DNA of 44,281 bases from an uncultured Bacilli bacterium (lineage in GTDB: Bacteria > Bacillota_I > Bacilli_A > RFN20 > CAG-631), in contig CANQTM010000011.1 in NCBI GenBank assembly GCA_947626825.1, forward strand, positions 1 through 44,281, read 5' to 3'. The translations under genes were made by a program, and so were the position numbers. Position 1 is the first letter of the stretch. Each line of letters begins with the position of its first letter. Below the pieces are notes generated by a model. It saw nothing but the letters and a program-made list of their open reading frames with translations, did not search any database and was not told where the DNA came from. Of the stretch, positions 35,030 to 43,749 are shown in pieces.

Positions 35030-37105
35030 ATGAAAAAAAATTTGTTAAGAAAAGTTTTATTATGTTTTATGTTACCATTGGTTATTTATGGTTGTGGTAA
35101 CACCAATAATAGTTCTTCTACTTCTTCAACACCTTCTAATAGTAGTACATCAAGTAGTGAAGAAGATCTATTACCTTACATTAGTATTCAAGAAGCCATA
35201 AGTAAGGCAACAGAAGCTGGTGAAAGTGGTACAACTGAAGAATATTATATTAAAGGCATTGTTGAAGAAGTTACAAATCCAACATATGGGCAAATGACTG
35301 TTAAAGATGATACTGGATCTATCAATGTTTATGGTGTTTATGCTGCTGATAGAGAAACACGTTATGATGCTTTAGAGGATAAGCCAGTTGCAGGAGATGA
35401 AGTTAGCCTTCTTGGTAAATTAAAAACTTATAATGGTACTCCTGAAATGGATAGAGGATATCTACAAAAATTCAAACATAATAGCGCTAGTGATAAAGTT
35501 GATTTATCTACATATCCTGAAAAAACATTATTAGAAGCTCGTTCATTAAAAGAAGATGAAAAAGCTAAATTAACTGGTGTTGTATCATTTATTACTTATG
35601 GTCAAGGTATGAATCCTAATGGATTTTTCCTAACAGATAAAAATTCAGGTATTTATGTATATGGTGGTCAAGTTGCTCAACAAGTTAGTGTTGGTAATAC
35701 AGTTACAGTTGCTGCAGAAAAGACTTATTATATAGCAGATAATGAAAAAAATAATGCAGAAAAATTTGGTTACCAAGGTTGTTGTCAAATGGAAAATCCT
35801 GTATTAGTTGAAAACAAAAAAGATAAAGCAACAATTGATTTATCTTGGGCAAAAGAAACAACAATTAAAGATATTATTGATACTCCATTAACAAATAATA
35901 TTACAACAGAAATTTTTAAAGTAAATTCTTATGTTAGAAAAGCCCCAGGCAGTGGTTTTACAAATTATTATTTTAATGATTTAGATGGTAAAACTGGATC
36001 ATATACATATACATCAAATAATGGTAGTGATTTTAGTTGGCTTGATGAATTTGATGGTAAAATTTGTACAGTTTATTTATCACCATTAAATTGTAAATCT
36101 ACAGCTACTGGTTGCGTTTATCGTTTTATTCCTCTTCAAGTCAAAGATGAAAACTTTAAATTTGATGTTAAAAATGCTCCTCAATTTGCAATTGATTATT
36201 ATGCAAAAGATCAATTTAAAACAACATATACTGCAGATCCTGCATTAGAATTAATAACTAGTGTTTCATCTGATATTTTAGGATTTGAAGATGCAAAATT
36301 AACTTACACTTCAAATAATACAAATAGTGTTGATATAGTAAACGAAGATAGTAAAACTGTTTTACATACAAAAAATGTTGGTAAAGCTACAGTTACAATT
36401 AATGCTTCATATCAAACATATACTGCAACTGCTACAGTTGATATAGAAGTTAAAGAAGAAATTAAAGTTGATGCTGTTAATGTTAAAGCAGCGATTGATG
36501 CACAAGATGGCACTGAAATAACTGTTAAAGGCATTGTTATGTCATCTTTAGTTAACCAAACAGGTTTCTATTTAAATGATGAAACTGGAGTTATTTCAAT
36601 TAGATTAGCAAGTTCTGATACATTGTCTGATATTCATCTTGGTGATGAAGTTATCATTTCAGGAACTAAAGATCATTTCAAAAAGACTGAAGGAACATTT
36701 GCTGGTCAAGCAGCTATTGTTGATGCTGAATTAGTTACTAACAATTATGGAAATCATACTTATTCAGAAGCTTCTTTTGTTGAATCAACATTTGATGAAT
36801 TATATGCTAAAATTAATAATGTTACAGAAGATTACACTACAACAGTTTATAAGATTGAAGCTAAAATTACTTCTGAAACTTCAAAATATTTTTCAAATTA
36901 TTATGTAAATTCACCAACTACAAGTGATAGAATTACACTTTATTCTAGTTCAGGTAATCAATATTCATTCTTAGAACCATTTGTTGATCAAATAGTAACA
37001 ATTGAAATTGCTTTATGTAACTGGAATGCAAAAAATCCATATAAAGCATCTATCATTGCTGTTGTAACAGATTCTGGGAAAGTAATAAATTCATTTAATT
37101 TTTAA
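35030..37105 (+). CDS. Multi-domain OB-fold-like surface lipoprotein
   Basis: 691-residue lipoprotein: signal peptide ending VIYGC (Cys22), Ser/Thr linker (23-45), then OB-fold-like modules resembling those attached to secreted nucleases (YYIKGIVEEVTNPTYGQMTV, about 75-150; KLTGVVSFITYGQGMNPNGF, about 180-265). Next come a third module (about 285-375), an Ig-like domain (about 395-480), another OB-like module (TEITVKGIVMSSLVNQTGFY, about 495-580) and a closing module similar to the third. No catalytic motif was recognised. It is the only gene under the purine riboswitch, which suggests binding or acquisition of nucleic acid or nucleosides. Ribosome site gggagag. Confidence 0.85.
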   Translation: MKKNLLRKVLLCFMLPLVIYGCGNTNNSSSTSSTPSNSSTSSSEEDLLPYISIQEAISKATEAGESGTTEEYYIKGIVEEVTNPTYGQMTVKDDTGSINVYGVYAADRETRYDALEDKPVAGDEVSLLGKLKTYNGTPEMDRGYLQKFKHNSASDKVDLSTYPEKTLLEARSLKEDEKAKLTGVVSFITYGQGMNPNGFFLTDKNSGIYVYGGQVAQQVSVGNTVTVAAEKTYYIADNEKNNAEKFGYQGCCQMENPVLVENKKDKATIDLSWAKETTIKDIIDTPLTNNITTEIFKVNSYVRKAPGSGFTNYYFNDLDGKTGSYTYTSNNGSDFSWLDEFDGKICTVYLSPLNCKSTATGCVYRFIPLQVKDENFKFDVKNAPQFAIDYYAKDQFKTTYTADPALELITSVSSDILGFEDAKLTYTSNNTNSVDIVNEDSKTVLHTKNVGKATVTINASYQTYTATATVDIEVKEEIKVDAVNVKAAIDAQDGTEITVKGIVMSSLVNQTGFYLNDETGVISIRLASSDTLSDIHLGDEVIISGTKDHFKKTEGTFAGQAAIVDAELVTNNYGNHTYSEASFVESTFDELYAKINNVTEDYTTTVYKIEAKITSETSKYFSNYYVNSPTTSDRITLYSSSGNQYSFLEPFVDQIVTIEIALCNWNAKNPYKASIIAVVTDSGKVINSFNF

Positions 37106-37129
37106 TAAATAAAAATTAAATTTTATATT

Positions 37130-37169
37130 AAACTGTTAAGAATCTTTAAAGATTTTTGACAGTTTTTTT
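37130..37169 (+). terminator. Terminator of the OB-fold lipoprotein gene
   Basis: Two-part stem: aaactgt (37130-37136)/acagttt (37159-37165) outside, aatcttt/aaagatt inside, followed by a T run. Confidence 0.85.
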
Positions 37170-37199
37170 GTTATTTTTATTGGTTTTATTTTTATCGCG

Positions 37200-37267
37200 T
37201 TCACTTTTTTTTATAAGTATGATAAAATAAAGAAGCAATGAAAGGAATGTAAATTTTACTTTTACAT
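37200..37267 (+). promoter_or_regulatory. Promoter and leader hairpin of the membrane-protein gene
   Basis: TTCACT (37200-37205), 17 bases, TAAAAT (37223-37228) with upstream TG. The leader has aaagga (37241-37246), then atgtaaa (37247-37253)/tttacat (37261-37267) as a perfect 7-base stem, then agg before the ATG at 37277. It shares the 12-mer taaattttactt with the yneF leader. Confidence 0.5.
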
Positions 37268-37276
37268 AGGTTTATT

Positions 37277-38743
37277 ATGCTAGATTGGTTAAAATTCACT
37301 TTTGGAAGTTTTATTTTTAATAGATTTGCTAAAGAAGGGGCAACAAGAAAATTTTGGAATGTCATTTTTGCTTTATTTATGGTTTTATTAATTTTGACAA
37401 CTTTATTTTCTATGGGATTAAATTTATCTTTTTATTCTCACTTTAAAAAAGCTAATGAATTTAAAGACTTCGCTTATAACATATTTTGTGAAAATAAAAA
37501 TGGTGAAAACCTTAACATCAATGTTACTAAAGTAACAAATAGTAGTGGCGACACAGAAAATGCCATTTATTCATTTTACAACTCAAATAGAAATGAAAAT
37601 ATTGTTATTAATTCATACGAAGTTGAAAATGATAAAAGTTTTTCAAAAAATGGTTATAATGTCATTATAGATACAAGAAATCCTGATACAACATTTGTTA
37701 AATTTGATATTGTTATGTATTATCGAAGTGATAATACTGAAGTTGAAAATTTAGATTATGAAAAATATCTATCATTAAGTGATAGTGAAAAAAGTGATTA
37801 TAGTTATTATGCCAAACCAACAAATGAAGTAATCACTTTAACTGAAGAAGAAATTAATAATGATGTTGCAAAAATTGAAAAAGATATCGTTAATGATGAA
37901 TCACCAGATAGCCTTAAAGATGAATGGGAAAATATCAAAAAATTAAAAGATAGTAATCAAATAGATTATTTTAATAAAGTTTATGATTTCTATATTCGAA
38001 ATTATTATAATTTAAATTATTCTCCAAATATTGTTCATTATTATCAAGCAGTTTATGCAGATGTAGATGAAAAAGGTGAATATAAATACAACAATTTTTT
38101 GATATTAACTCAAAGATGGGGCATGGTTTCATTTAAAAATGATAAAAATGTTAAAATTACATATGATGGTTATTATACTGATTTAACAGATAATTTTTCT
38201 ATATCTGGTGATAAACAAAATGTTGATTATTTGGTAACATCAATTTATGAATCAGTATCTTATATAAGAGTAATGTTACTTGGCATTCAATTATTTACAA
38301 GATCATATTTTCTAATCATTGCCTTAGCAATTTTAGCCTTATTTATCTTTTGCGTAGGCAGAGCTAGAAAAAATCAATCAATGAGACATAAATATGCTGA
38401 AGACTTTAAGATTGTTTCAAGTTTTTTGATTGGCGCATCAGCACTTGCAGGAATTATTGCCCTTATTTGTTTCTTTATAACAGATAGTCAAATAGCTATT
38501 AGTGTAGGTATATGGAGTTTATTATCAATATTAAGTATTCGAACATTTATTTACACAATAATAGAAATTGTTAAAAATAAAAATGTAGTAGTTAACGCCA
38601 ATACAAATTCTGAAGCACCAATAGATATTAATGATAACAAAGAAAACAATCTTAATGATTTATCAAAAGTTGATACTGGTACTAAAGTTATTATCAATAA
38701 TGATGTTGATGATGACGATGATGAAAAAATGGAATTAATGTAA
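37277..38743 (+). CDS. Unidentified multi-pass membrane protein
   Basis: 488-residue protein not recognised with confidence. One N-terminal membrane helix (about 27-50, FWNVIFALFMVLLILTTLF) is followed by a large extracytoplasmic region (about 50-325) rich in Asn, Asp and Tyr. Then come three or four membrane helices (about 330-440) and an acidic cytoplasmic tail ending in a run of Asp. The layout, one helix, a long outer loop, then a C-terminal helix bundle, recalls DUF1189-type proteins, but I cannot confirm the family. A single gene between terminators with its own promoter. Confidence 0.85.
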   Translation: MLDWLKFTFGSFIFNRFAKEGATRKFWNVIFALFMVLLILTTLFSMGLNLSFYSHFKKANEFKDFAYNIFCENKNGENLNINVTKVTNSSGDTENAIYSFYNSNRNENIVINSYEVENDKSFSKNGYNVIIDTRNPDTTFVKFDIVMYYRSDNTEVENLDYEKYLSLSDSEKSDYSYYAKPTNEVITLTEEEINNDVAKIEKDIVNDESPDSLKDEWENIKKLKDSNQIDYFNKVYDFYIRNYYNLNYSPNIVHYYQAVYADVDEKGEYKYNNFLILTQRWGMVSFKNDKNVKITYDGYYTDLTDNFSISGDKQNVDYLVTSIYESVSYIRVMLLGIQLFTRSYFLIIALAILALFIFCVGRARKNQSMRHKYAEDFKIVSSFLIGASALAGIIALICFFITDSQIAISVGIWSLLSILSIRTFIYTIIEIVKNKNVVVNANTNSEAPIDINDNKENNLNDLSKVDTGTKVIINNDVDDDDDEKMELM

Positions 38744-38746
38744 TTT

Positions 38747-38778
38747 AAAAAGACATCAATGTGAATTGGTGTCTTTTT
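38747..38778 (+). terminator. Terminator of the membrane-protein gene
   Basis: aaaaagacatcaa (38747-38759)/ttggtgtcttttt (38766-38778), 13 pairs with one U-G, 6-base loop. Confidence 0.9.
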
Positions 38779-38779
38779 A

Positions 38780-38806
38780 AATAAAAAAGCCATTGAATAA
38801 CAATGG
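38780..38806 (-). terminator. Terminator of the minus-strand hydrolase operon
   Basis: On the minus strand tccattg, loop, caatggc followed by TTTTTTATTT; the arms are ccattg (38790-38795) and caatgg (38801-38806). Confidence 0.9.
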
Positions 38807-38807
38807 A

Positions 38808-39767
38808 CTAATTTTCAATTATTTTGGCTTCACCTAAAAATTTAATTAAATTTTTTTCATATTCTTTTTTGTAATCAACTACACTATGAGCATGAGAAGA
38901 TCCTTTATAAACACTAAGCATTTTAAATCCTGGTTTTGCATCATAATTTTTATAAACCATATATGATGGAACAAATTTATCATTATCACCATGAATAAAA
39001 TACATTGGTATATCATCACATGTAGCAATGCTTTTTATAGGATTTACTTTCCCATATGTTGACTTTGTTTTAACAAAAAAGATAAAATTTCCAAAGAAAA
39101 TAGTAGGAAATGTAGGTAAATGTTTTAATTCTTTACATTGGTATTTTAATAATTTTTCAAGTGATGAATAGCCACAATCTTCAACAACAAAATCTACGCT
39201 ATGATATCGACCAGCATTAATCATTACTGTTGCTGCTCCCATTGATTCTCCATGAGTTCCAATTAATACATTTTCACCAAATGTTTTTTTTGCATATTCA
39301 ATAACAGTTTGTAAATCATCAGCTTCTTTATCACCCATTGTTGTTACTTTTTTATCAGATTGAAAATGATTTCTATGGTCATAAATAAAAACATCAAAAC
39401 CTAAATTTAAATACATTTTTGCATAAACTAACATTGCATAGCGACTACTTGTCCAACCATGAGATAAAACAACAATTCTTTTTTTATTATCTGAAAAATT
39501 AATGTTTTGATTGTTTTTTAAATAACTACATTTTAGATTATATCCATATTGGGATTGTAAATCAAAATCTTCGAAATTAAAATAGTGTTCAAATTCATCT
39601 TTATTAATTCTTTGATATTTATATTCATGTTTTAAAACATCATCAATTGGAGCACAATATGGTTCCACCATTGTTTTAGTAATAAAATAAGCAATAATAA
39701 AATCACAAATTAACAATAAAACAATTACAGAAAGCAAAATAATAATAAATATAAAATACCACGGCAT
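38808..39767 (-). CDS. Membrane-anchored alpha/beta hydrolase
   Basis: 319-residue serine hydrolase with an N-terminal membrane helix (about 3-30). The catalytic domain shows LSHGWTSSRYAM (oxyanion region), the nucleophile elbow HGESMGAAT (Ser175), HGDNDKFVP (Asp263) and SSHAHS (His292). This resembles the YqkD/BAAT-like group of Firmicutes; the substrate is unknown. It starts 2 bases after the methyltransferase stop and uses ggtgat in that gene's end as ribosome site. Last gene of a three-gene operon. Confidence 0.9.
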   Translation of the reverse strand: MPWYFIFIIILLSVIVLLLICDFIIAYFITKTMVEPYCAPIDDVLKHEYKYQRINKDEFEHYFNFEDFDLQSQYGYNLKCSYLKNNQNINFSDNKKRIVVLSHGWTSSRYAMLVYAKMYLNLGFDVFIYDHRNHFQSDKKVTTMGDKEADDLQTVIEYAKKTFGENVLIGTHGESMGAATVMINAGRYHSVDFVVEDCGYSSLEKLLKYQCKELKHLPTFPTIFFGNFIFFVKTKSTYGKVNPIKSIATCDDIPMYFIHGDNDKFVPSYMVYKNYDAKPGFKMLSVYKGSSHAHSVVDYKKEYEKNLIKFLGEAKIIEN

Positions 39768-39770
39768 GAA

Positions 39771-40514
39771 TTAATCACCACACTTAAAATCTAAATAATA
39801 TAACATTATAGATGTTGCAACACCAACATTTAAAGAATCAATGTTTTGTGAATGTTTAATTTTAATTCTTTCATCAGACAAAGAAAAACTATCTTTTGAT
39901 ATTCCTTGTCCTTCATTACCAACTATTAATGCAAAACGTTTACTTGGATTAACATTTTTTAAATTAATGCTATCACTTGCTAAAGTTGATGCTAGTACTT
40001 TGATACCATTTTCTTTTAAATTTAAAATAGTTTCCTTTATATCAGCATAAATAATTGGTATTTTTAATATTGCTCCTTGTGATCCTCGAATTACTTTATC
40101 ATTATAGATATCAACTGAACCTTTACTTAAAATAATAAAATCTACATTAAAAGCCAATGAACTTCGAATTATTGTGCCTAAATTACCAGGATCGGAAACA
40201 CCATCACAAATCAAATAACGATTTTTATGATAATCAATTTGATAATTTCTCTTTTTAACTATTGCAACTATACCTTGATTTGCTTGTACAAAAGATAATT
40301 TTTTTAGAACATTTTCATTAACATTGTAAACTTTTACATTTTCTAAATTATAATTATCTTTAGTAGTAAAAATACATTCAATATCATCTTTACAACACAT
40401 TGAAATAAGATGTTCACCTTCAATTAAATATTTATTTTCATTATCACGATATTTTTTTTCTTTTAATGAATTTGCATACATTACCAACTTATTATTTATA
40501 GAAGTAATTTCCAT
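39771..40514 (-). CDS. TrmH/SpoU family RNA 2'-O-methyltransferase
   Basis: 247-residue SPOUT-fold methyltransferase. N-terminal substrate-binding domain (EGEHLISMC). Catalytic domain with motif 1 DPGNLGTIIRSSLAF (about 128-142), motif 2 ALIVGNEGQGIS and motif 3 IDSLNVGVATSIMLYY, which form the SAM knot. It probably methylates a ribose in 23S rRNA or a tRNA; the exact site cannot be told. The ATG follows agaggg at the end of the YgjP gene. Confidence 0.92.
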   Translation of the reverse strand: MEITSINNKLVMYANSLKEKKYRDNENKYLIEGEHLISMCCKDDIECIFTTKDNYNLENVKVYNVNENVLKKLSFVQANQGIVAIVKKRNYQIDYHKNRYLICDGVSDPGNLGTIIRSSLAFNVDFIILSKGSVDIYNDKVIRGSQGAILKIPIIYADIKETILNLKENGIKVLASTLASDSINLKNVNPSKRFALIVGNEGQGISKDSFSLSDERIKIKHSQNIDSLNVGVATSIMLYYLDFKCGD

Positions 40515-40518
40515 TTGT

Positions 40519-41148
40519 TTACCCTCTTAATTCTTTCCTTAATGTTTTATAATTAGGACAATATTTAACAACAATTTGATAAAATTTATTTGAATGATTA
40601 AATTCTTTTATATGAGCTAATTCATGGACGACTAAATAATCATAAACTTTTAAAGGTTTAAATAATATATTACTTGAATAAATAATTTCATGTTTTATTT
40701 TATCATAACTGCCCCATTTACTTTTCACATCTTTTATTACAATTTTAGGAAATGGACAACTATAATTCATTAATTGAAAATATTTTTTGGTTAAATTATA
40801 CATGTATTCCCAAAGTTGTTGCTTAAATAAAATTTTAATTTGTCCTTTTATATCATTATTTTCTAAAACAAAAATAAAATGTTCTGTAACTTTTATTTTA
40901 CCAATTGTAGCTACAATTTGATATGAATTATTAAGTATTTGGATATTTTGTCCACAGGAAATAAGACTATTTTCTTGGGCTTTTTGTTGCTGTTTTGCTA
41001 ATTGTTTATTAATAAAATCCATATTGTCATTAATCATTTTGTTAATTCGTTCTTTAGAAGCATTAAATGGAGCAGAAATACATATTGTTCCATCCTTAAC
41101 TCTTAAGTGACAATATTTAATTTTTTTATATGTAACTAAAACTTTCAT
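40519..41148 (-). CDS. YgjP-like zinc metallopeptidase (DUF45)
   Basis: 209-residue protein of the YgjP/WLM-like family: KSKWGSYDKIKHEIIYSSNI, then the zinc motif VVHELAHIKEFNHSNKFY with HELAH at 175-179 and His185. Members are often linked to restriction or DNA metabolism genes, but here the partners are an RNA methylase and a hydrolase. Function unknown. Ribosome site aaagga about 11 bases upstream. First gene of its operon. Confidence 0.9.
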   Translation of the reverse strand: MKVLVTYKKIKYCHLRVKDGTICISAPFNASKERINKMINDNMDFINKQLAKQQQKAQENSLISCGQNIQILNNSYQIVATIGKIKVTEHFIFVLENNDIKGQIKILFKQQLWEYMYNLTKKYFQLMNYSCPFPKIVIKDVKSKWGSYDKIKHEIIYSSNILFKPLKVYDYLVVHELAHIKEFNHSNKFYQIVVKYCPNYKTLRKELRG

Positions 41149-41193
41149 ATAGTATTATATCCTTTACATACTTATAATATCATTTTTATAATA

Positions 41194-41229
41194 TAAAAAA
41201 AAGATAACAAAAGAATATTTTGTATCTTT
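41194..41229 (-). terminator. Terminator of the aquaporin-L,D-transpeptidase operon
   Basis: On the minus strand aaagatacaaaa pairs with ttttgttatcttt (one bulged base) and is followed by a run of T; plus-strand arms are 41218-41229 and 41200-41212. Confidence 0.85.
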
Positions 41230-42016
41230 AATTTATTAAAATAGCAGTATCAATTGGTATATTGTCATATAAATATTTTGAATCATCAAATGTAAATCTT
41301 ACGCAACCACTAGAAACTCTTTGTCCTAATCTATCATCTAATATTTCTTTATTAAATGAATATGGAAATGAATGAAGTAAATAAGAACCATCATATTGTA
41401 AATAGTTATAGCAAATGTAGGTATTATCTCTACTATAAAAATGACTTCCTTTACTTTTTATTGTATACAATCCTCTTTTTGTTGGAGTTGTTAAACTTCC
41501 TGTTGAACATGATAATCTTTTTTCAAGATAAAAATATTGATTTTTTCTTTTTAAAATATAAGTTTCATTACGATATATATCAACAAATATAAAATAATCC
41601 GTTTTAGAAAGATAATGATTGTAATTAATATAAAATTCAATTTCAAAATTACTTAATGATTCTAATTTTTCTTCATTATTTTGTATAATATCAACATCAT
41701 AAAATGGCAGCCATTTCATAATATCATTATATTTAACATAATATGTTTGGCCATTTTGTTTATCTTCAATTATTTCTGCTAAATATGTTTCATTGTCAAC
41801 CATAACATTTGCTTTAACAATATAAGGAATTATCTTTTTAGATATTTTTTGGTATTCATTAATTATTTCATTATCATTAGTAAATTTTGGATTTTCCATA
41901 CTCTCAGTACTTTCTATAATACTAATTGTATTCTTATTTGGCCAAATAAATGCTATAAATAAAAATATTGTGATATATGCAGCTAAAATTGTTAAATATT
42001 TTAAAAATCTATTCAC
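41228..42016 (-). CDS. L,D-transpeptidase (YkuD family)
   Basis: 262-residue enzyme anchored by an N-terminal helix (about 7-26). The YkuD domain occupies the C-terminal 100 residues: TPTKRGLYTIKSKG, HSFPYSF (His215) and SSGCVRFTFDD with the catalytic Cys238. Such enzymes form 3-3 cross-links or attach proteins to peptidoglycan, or act in spore wall synthesis, so it implies peptidoglycan. It overlaps the aquaporin gene by 8 bases, so the two are co-translated. Confidence 0.93.
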   Translation of the reverse strand: MNRFLKYLTILAAYITIFLFIAFIWPNKNTISIIESTESMENPKFTNDNEIINEYQKISKKIIPYIVKANVMVDNETYLAEIIEDKQNGQTYYVKYNDIMKWLPFYDVDIIQNNEEKLESLSNFEIEFYINYNHYLSKTDYFIFVDIYRNETYILKRKNQYFYLEKRLSCSTGSLTTPTKRGLYTIKSKGSHFYSRDNTYICYNYLQYDGSYLLHSFPYSFNKEILDDRLGQRVSSGCVRFTFDDSKYLYDNIPIDTAILIN

Positions 42017-42713
42017 TTTTTTTATTTACTTTATTAACAAAAAATCTATATATAAAATATGCCAAAACTGCACCAATTAATGGACCAATAATAAAAATCC
42101 AAATTTGTTTAATACTTGTAAATCTTTCTCCAAAACATTCAAAAATAGCTGGAGCTAATGATCTTGCAGGATTAACTGATGTTCCTGTTAAATTAATGCC
42201 TAAAAAGTGTGTTAAAGCTAAACTTGCACCAATTACTAGACCATTTGTATTGTCATTTTTTCTATTTGAAACAAATAAGACTACCAATACAAAACCACAA
42301 GTTAAAATAATTTCAACAACTAAACCAATAATCATAGCTGATGCTTTATCATAATTATCAATTAAGAAATTACTTACTTGATTAGCTCCAAGTGATGTAA
42401 ATGAACCTTTAAACATGGCAACTTCTAAACTGCCAACCATTGCTCCCATTATTTGAGCAATAAGATAAAATATAAATTCTTTAATACTTATTTTTTTGTT
42501 TAATAACATTGCTAAGCTAACTGCAGGATTTAAATGACATCCTGAAATATGGTCAAATGCATAAATCATTACTAGTAATGCAAATCCAAAAGCTAAAGAT
42601 GTTAATAAAATAGAAAAATTATTAGCAGCAGTTGTTATTGCAGCAACTCCACAACCAAACAAAACTAAAAACATTGTACCTATAAATTCTGCTAGGTATT
42701 TTTTTATATTCAT
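42009..42713 (-). CDS. aqpZ: Aquaporin (AqpZ-like water channel)
   Basis: 234-residue major intrinsic protein with six predicted helices and both NPA boxes: SGCHLNPAVSLA (NPA 62-64) and TGTSVNPARSLAPA (NPA 181-183). Arg184, a histidine at 169 (ALTHFLG) and Phe near 42 match the narrow water-selective filter of AqpZ, and the residue after NPAR is Ser rather than the Asp of glycerol facilitators. A strong aggagg lies upstream. A likely promoter (ttgttt, 18 bases, taaaat on the minus strand) lies between it and the HAD gene. Confidence 0.92.
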   Translation of the reverse strand: MNIKKYLAEFIGTMFLVLFGCGVAAITTAANNFSILLTSLAFGFALLVMIYAFDHISGCHLNPAVSLAMLLNKKISIKEFIFYLIAQIMGAMVGSLEVAMFKGSFTSLGANQVSNFLIDNYDKASAMIIGLVVEIILTCGFVLVVLFVSNRKNDNTNGLVIGASLALTHFLGINLTGTSVNPARSLAPAIFECFGERFTSIKQIWIFIIGPLIGAVLAYFIYRFFVNKVNKKSE

Positions 42714-42767
42714 AACAAAATGCCTCCTTCTATAAATTTATTTTATCCAGAAAGAGGTAAAATAAAC

Positions 42768-42800
42768 AAAAAATTGTTAGAAATATAATAATTCTAACAA
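42768..42800 (-). terminator. Terminator of the HAD gene
   Basis: ttgttagaa and ttctaacaa form 9 perfect pairs (plus-strand 42774-42782 and 42792-42800), followed on the minus strand by TTTTTT. It includes the HAD stop codon region. Confidence 0.9.
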
Positions 42801-43697
42801 TGAATTTATTGTATATGTAGGTTTAATATTACTTTTATTTTCTTTAAAATCAAAATTAAACCAAATTGTATCAACATTGGCATTATTTCCAAGTTTGATA
42901 TCACTTGTTAATGAATCACCAACAATTAAAGTGCTTTTTAAATCAAAATTTTTAATATTTTCTTTTATATAATTGAAATATCTAATATCTGGTTTATGAT
43001 AACCAATAGCATCAGAAATAAAAGAATCAAGAAAATATTTATTAATTTTAGCTTTTCTTGCTCGCATTTTTTGAGTTTGACTTACACCATTAGTTATAGC
43101 ATATAATTGATAATTGTTTTTTAAAACATCTAATACTTTATGGGCATTTTTCTTTACATAAGCTTGCATATTTAAATATTTGCGATATGTTTCTTCAAAT
43201 GTATTTGGATCTATATCAATATTATATAATGGCAAAAATTCTTTAAATCTTAAAATTAAACATTCGTCACGAGTTATTTCTTTTTTTTCAACTTTTTCCC
43301 AATATTTAATATTAATTTTATGATAATTAGCAATCATAATATCATTTGGAATTACATTTATTGATTTTAAGGCCATATTTAAAGCATTTTTTTCGGATTT
43401 TTGAAAATCTAAAATTGTATCATCAATGTCAAATAAAATAGTTTTATATTTCCTTAAAAAATAAAATTCATTTTCTGTAACTTTTTGATTATTATAATAA
43501 ACAAAATCAACATTTTTGTTTTTAAATAAATAATTAGCAAACATTTTAAAAAAAATATTTTCATATTTAATATTGCTTAAATTAATTAAAATATTTAAAT
43601 CTTTATTTGTTAAATTTCCAATTAATTTATCTTCTATTAATAATTTATATGTATTATTTTTTTCTTTTTTTATTATATATTTATCTAATTTTATCAT
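42777..43697 (-). CDS. YjjG-type HAD phosphatase with an extra N-terminal domain
   Basis: 306-residue protein. The HAD core begins with FDIDDTILDF (90-99) and includes ITNGVSQTQKMRARKA (motif II), YHKPDIRYF (Lys) and LIVGDSLTSDIKLG (motif IV). This pattern fits the YjjG/YfnB group, whose members remove phosphate from nucleoside monophosphates, including non-canonical ones. Residues 1-84 are an extension not normal for that family, Lys/Asn-rich and mostly predicted helix/strand. The ATG at 43697 follows aaaggtg by about 6 bases; the upstream GTG lies within that site. Confidence 0.9.
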   Translation of the reverse strand: MIKLDKYIIKKEKNNTYKLLIEDKLIGNLTNKDLNILINLSNIKYENIFFKMFANYLFKNKNVDFVYYNNQKVTENEFYFLRKYKTILFDIDDTILDFQKSEKNALNMALKSINVIPNDIMIANYHKINIKYWEKVEKKEITRDECLILRFKEFLPLYNIDIDPNTFEETYRKYLNMQAYVKKNAHKVLDVLKNNYQLYAITNGVSQTQKMRARKAKINKYFLDSFISDAIGYHKPDIRYFNYIKENIKNFDLKSTLIVGDSLTSDIKLGNNANVDTIWFNFDFKENKSNIKPTYTINSLLELLYF

Positions 43698-43714
43698 TTG
43701 ATGCACCTTTTAAA

Positions 43715-43740
43715 GAAAAAACCAGGAATGAATCCTAGTT
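43715..43740 (-). terminator. Terminator of rpsO
   Basis: On the minus strand aactagga and tcctggtt pair (one G-U) around a 5-base loop, followed by T. The plus-strand arms are 43720-43727 and 43733-43740. Confidence 0.85.
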
Positions 43741-43749
43741 TTTATAATT

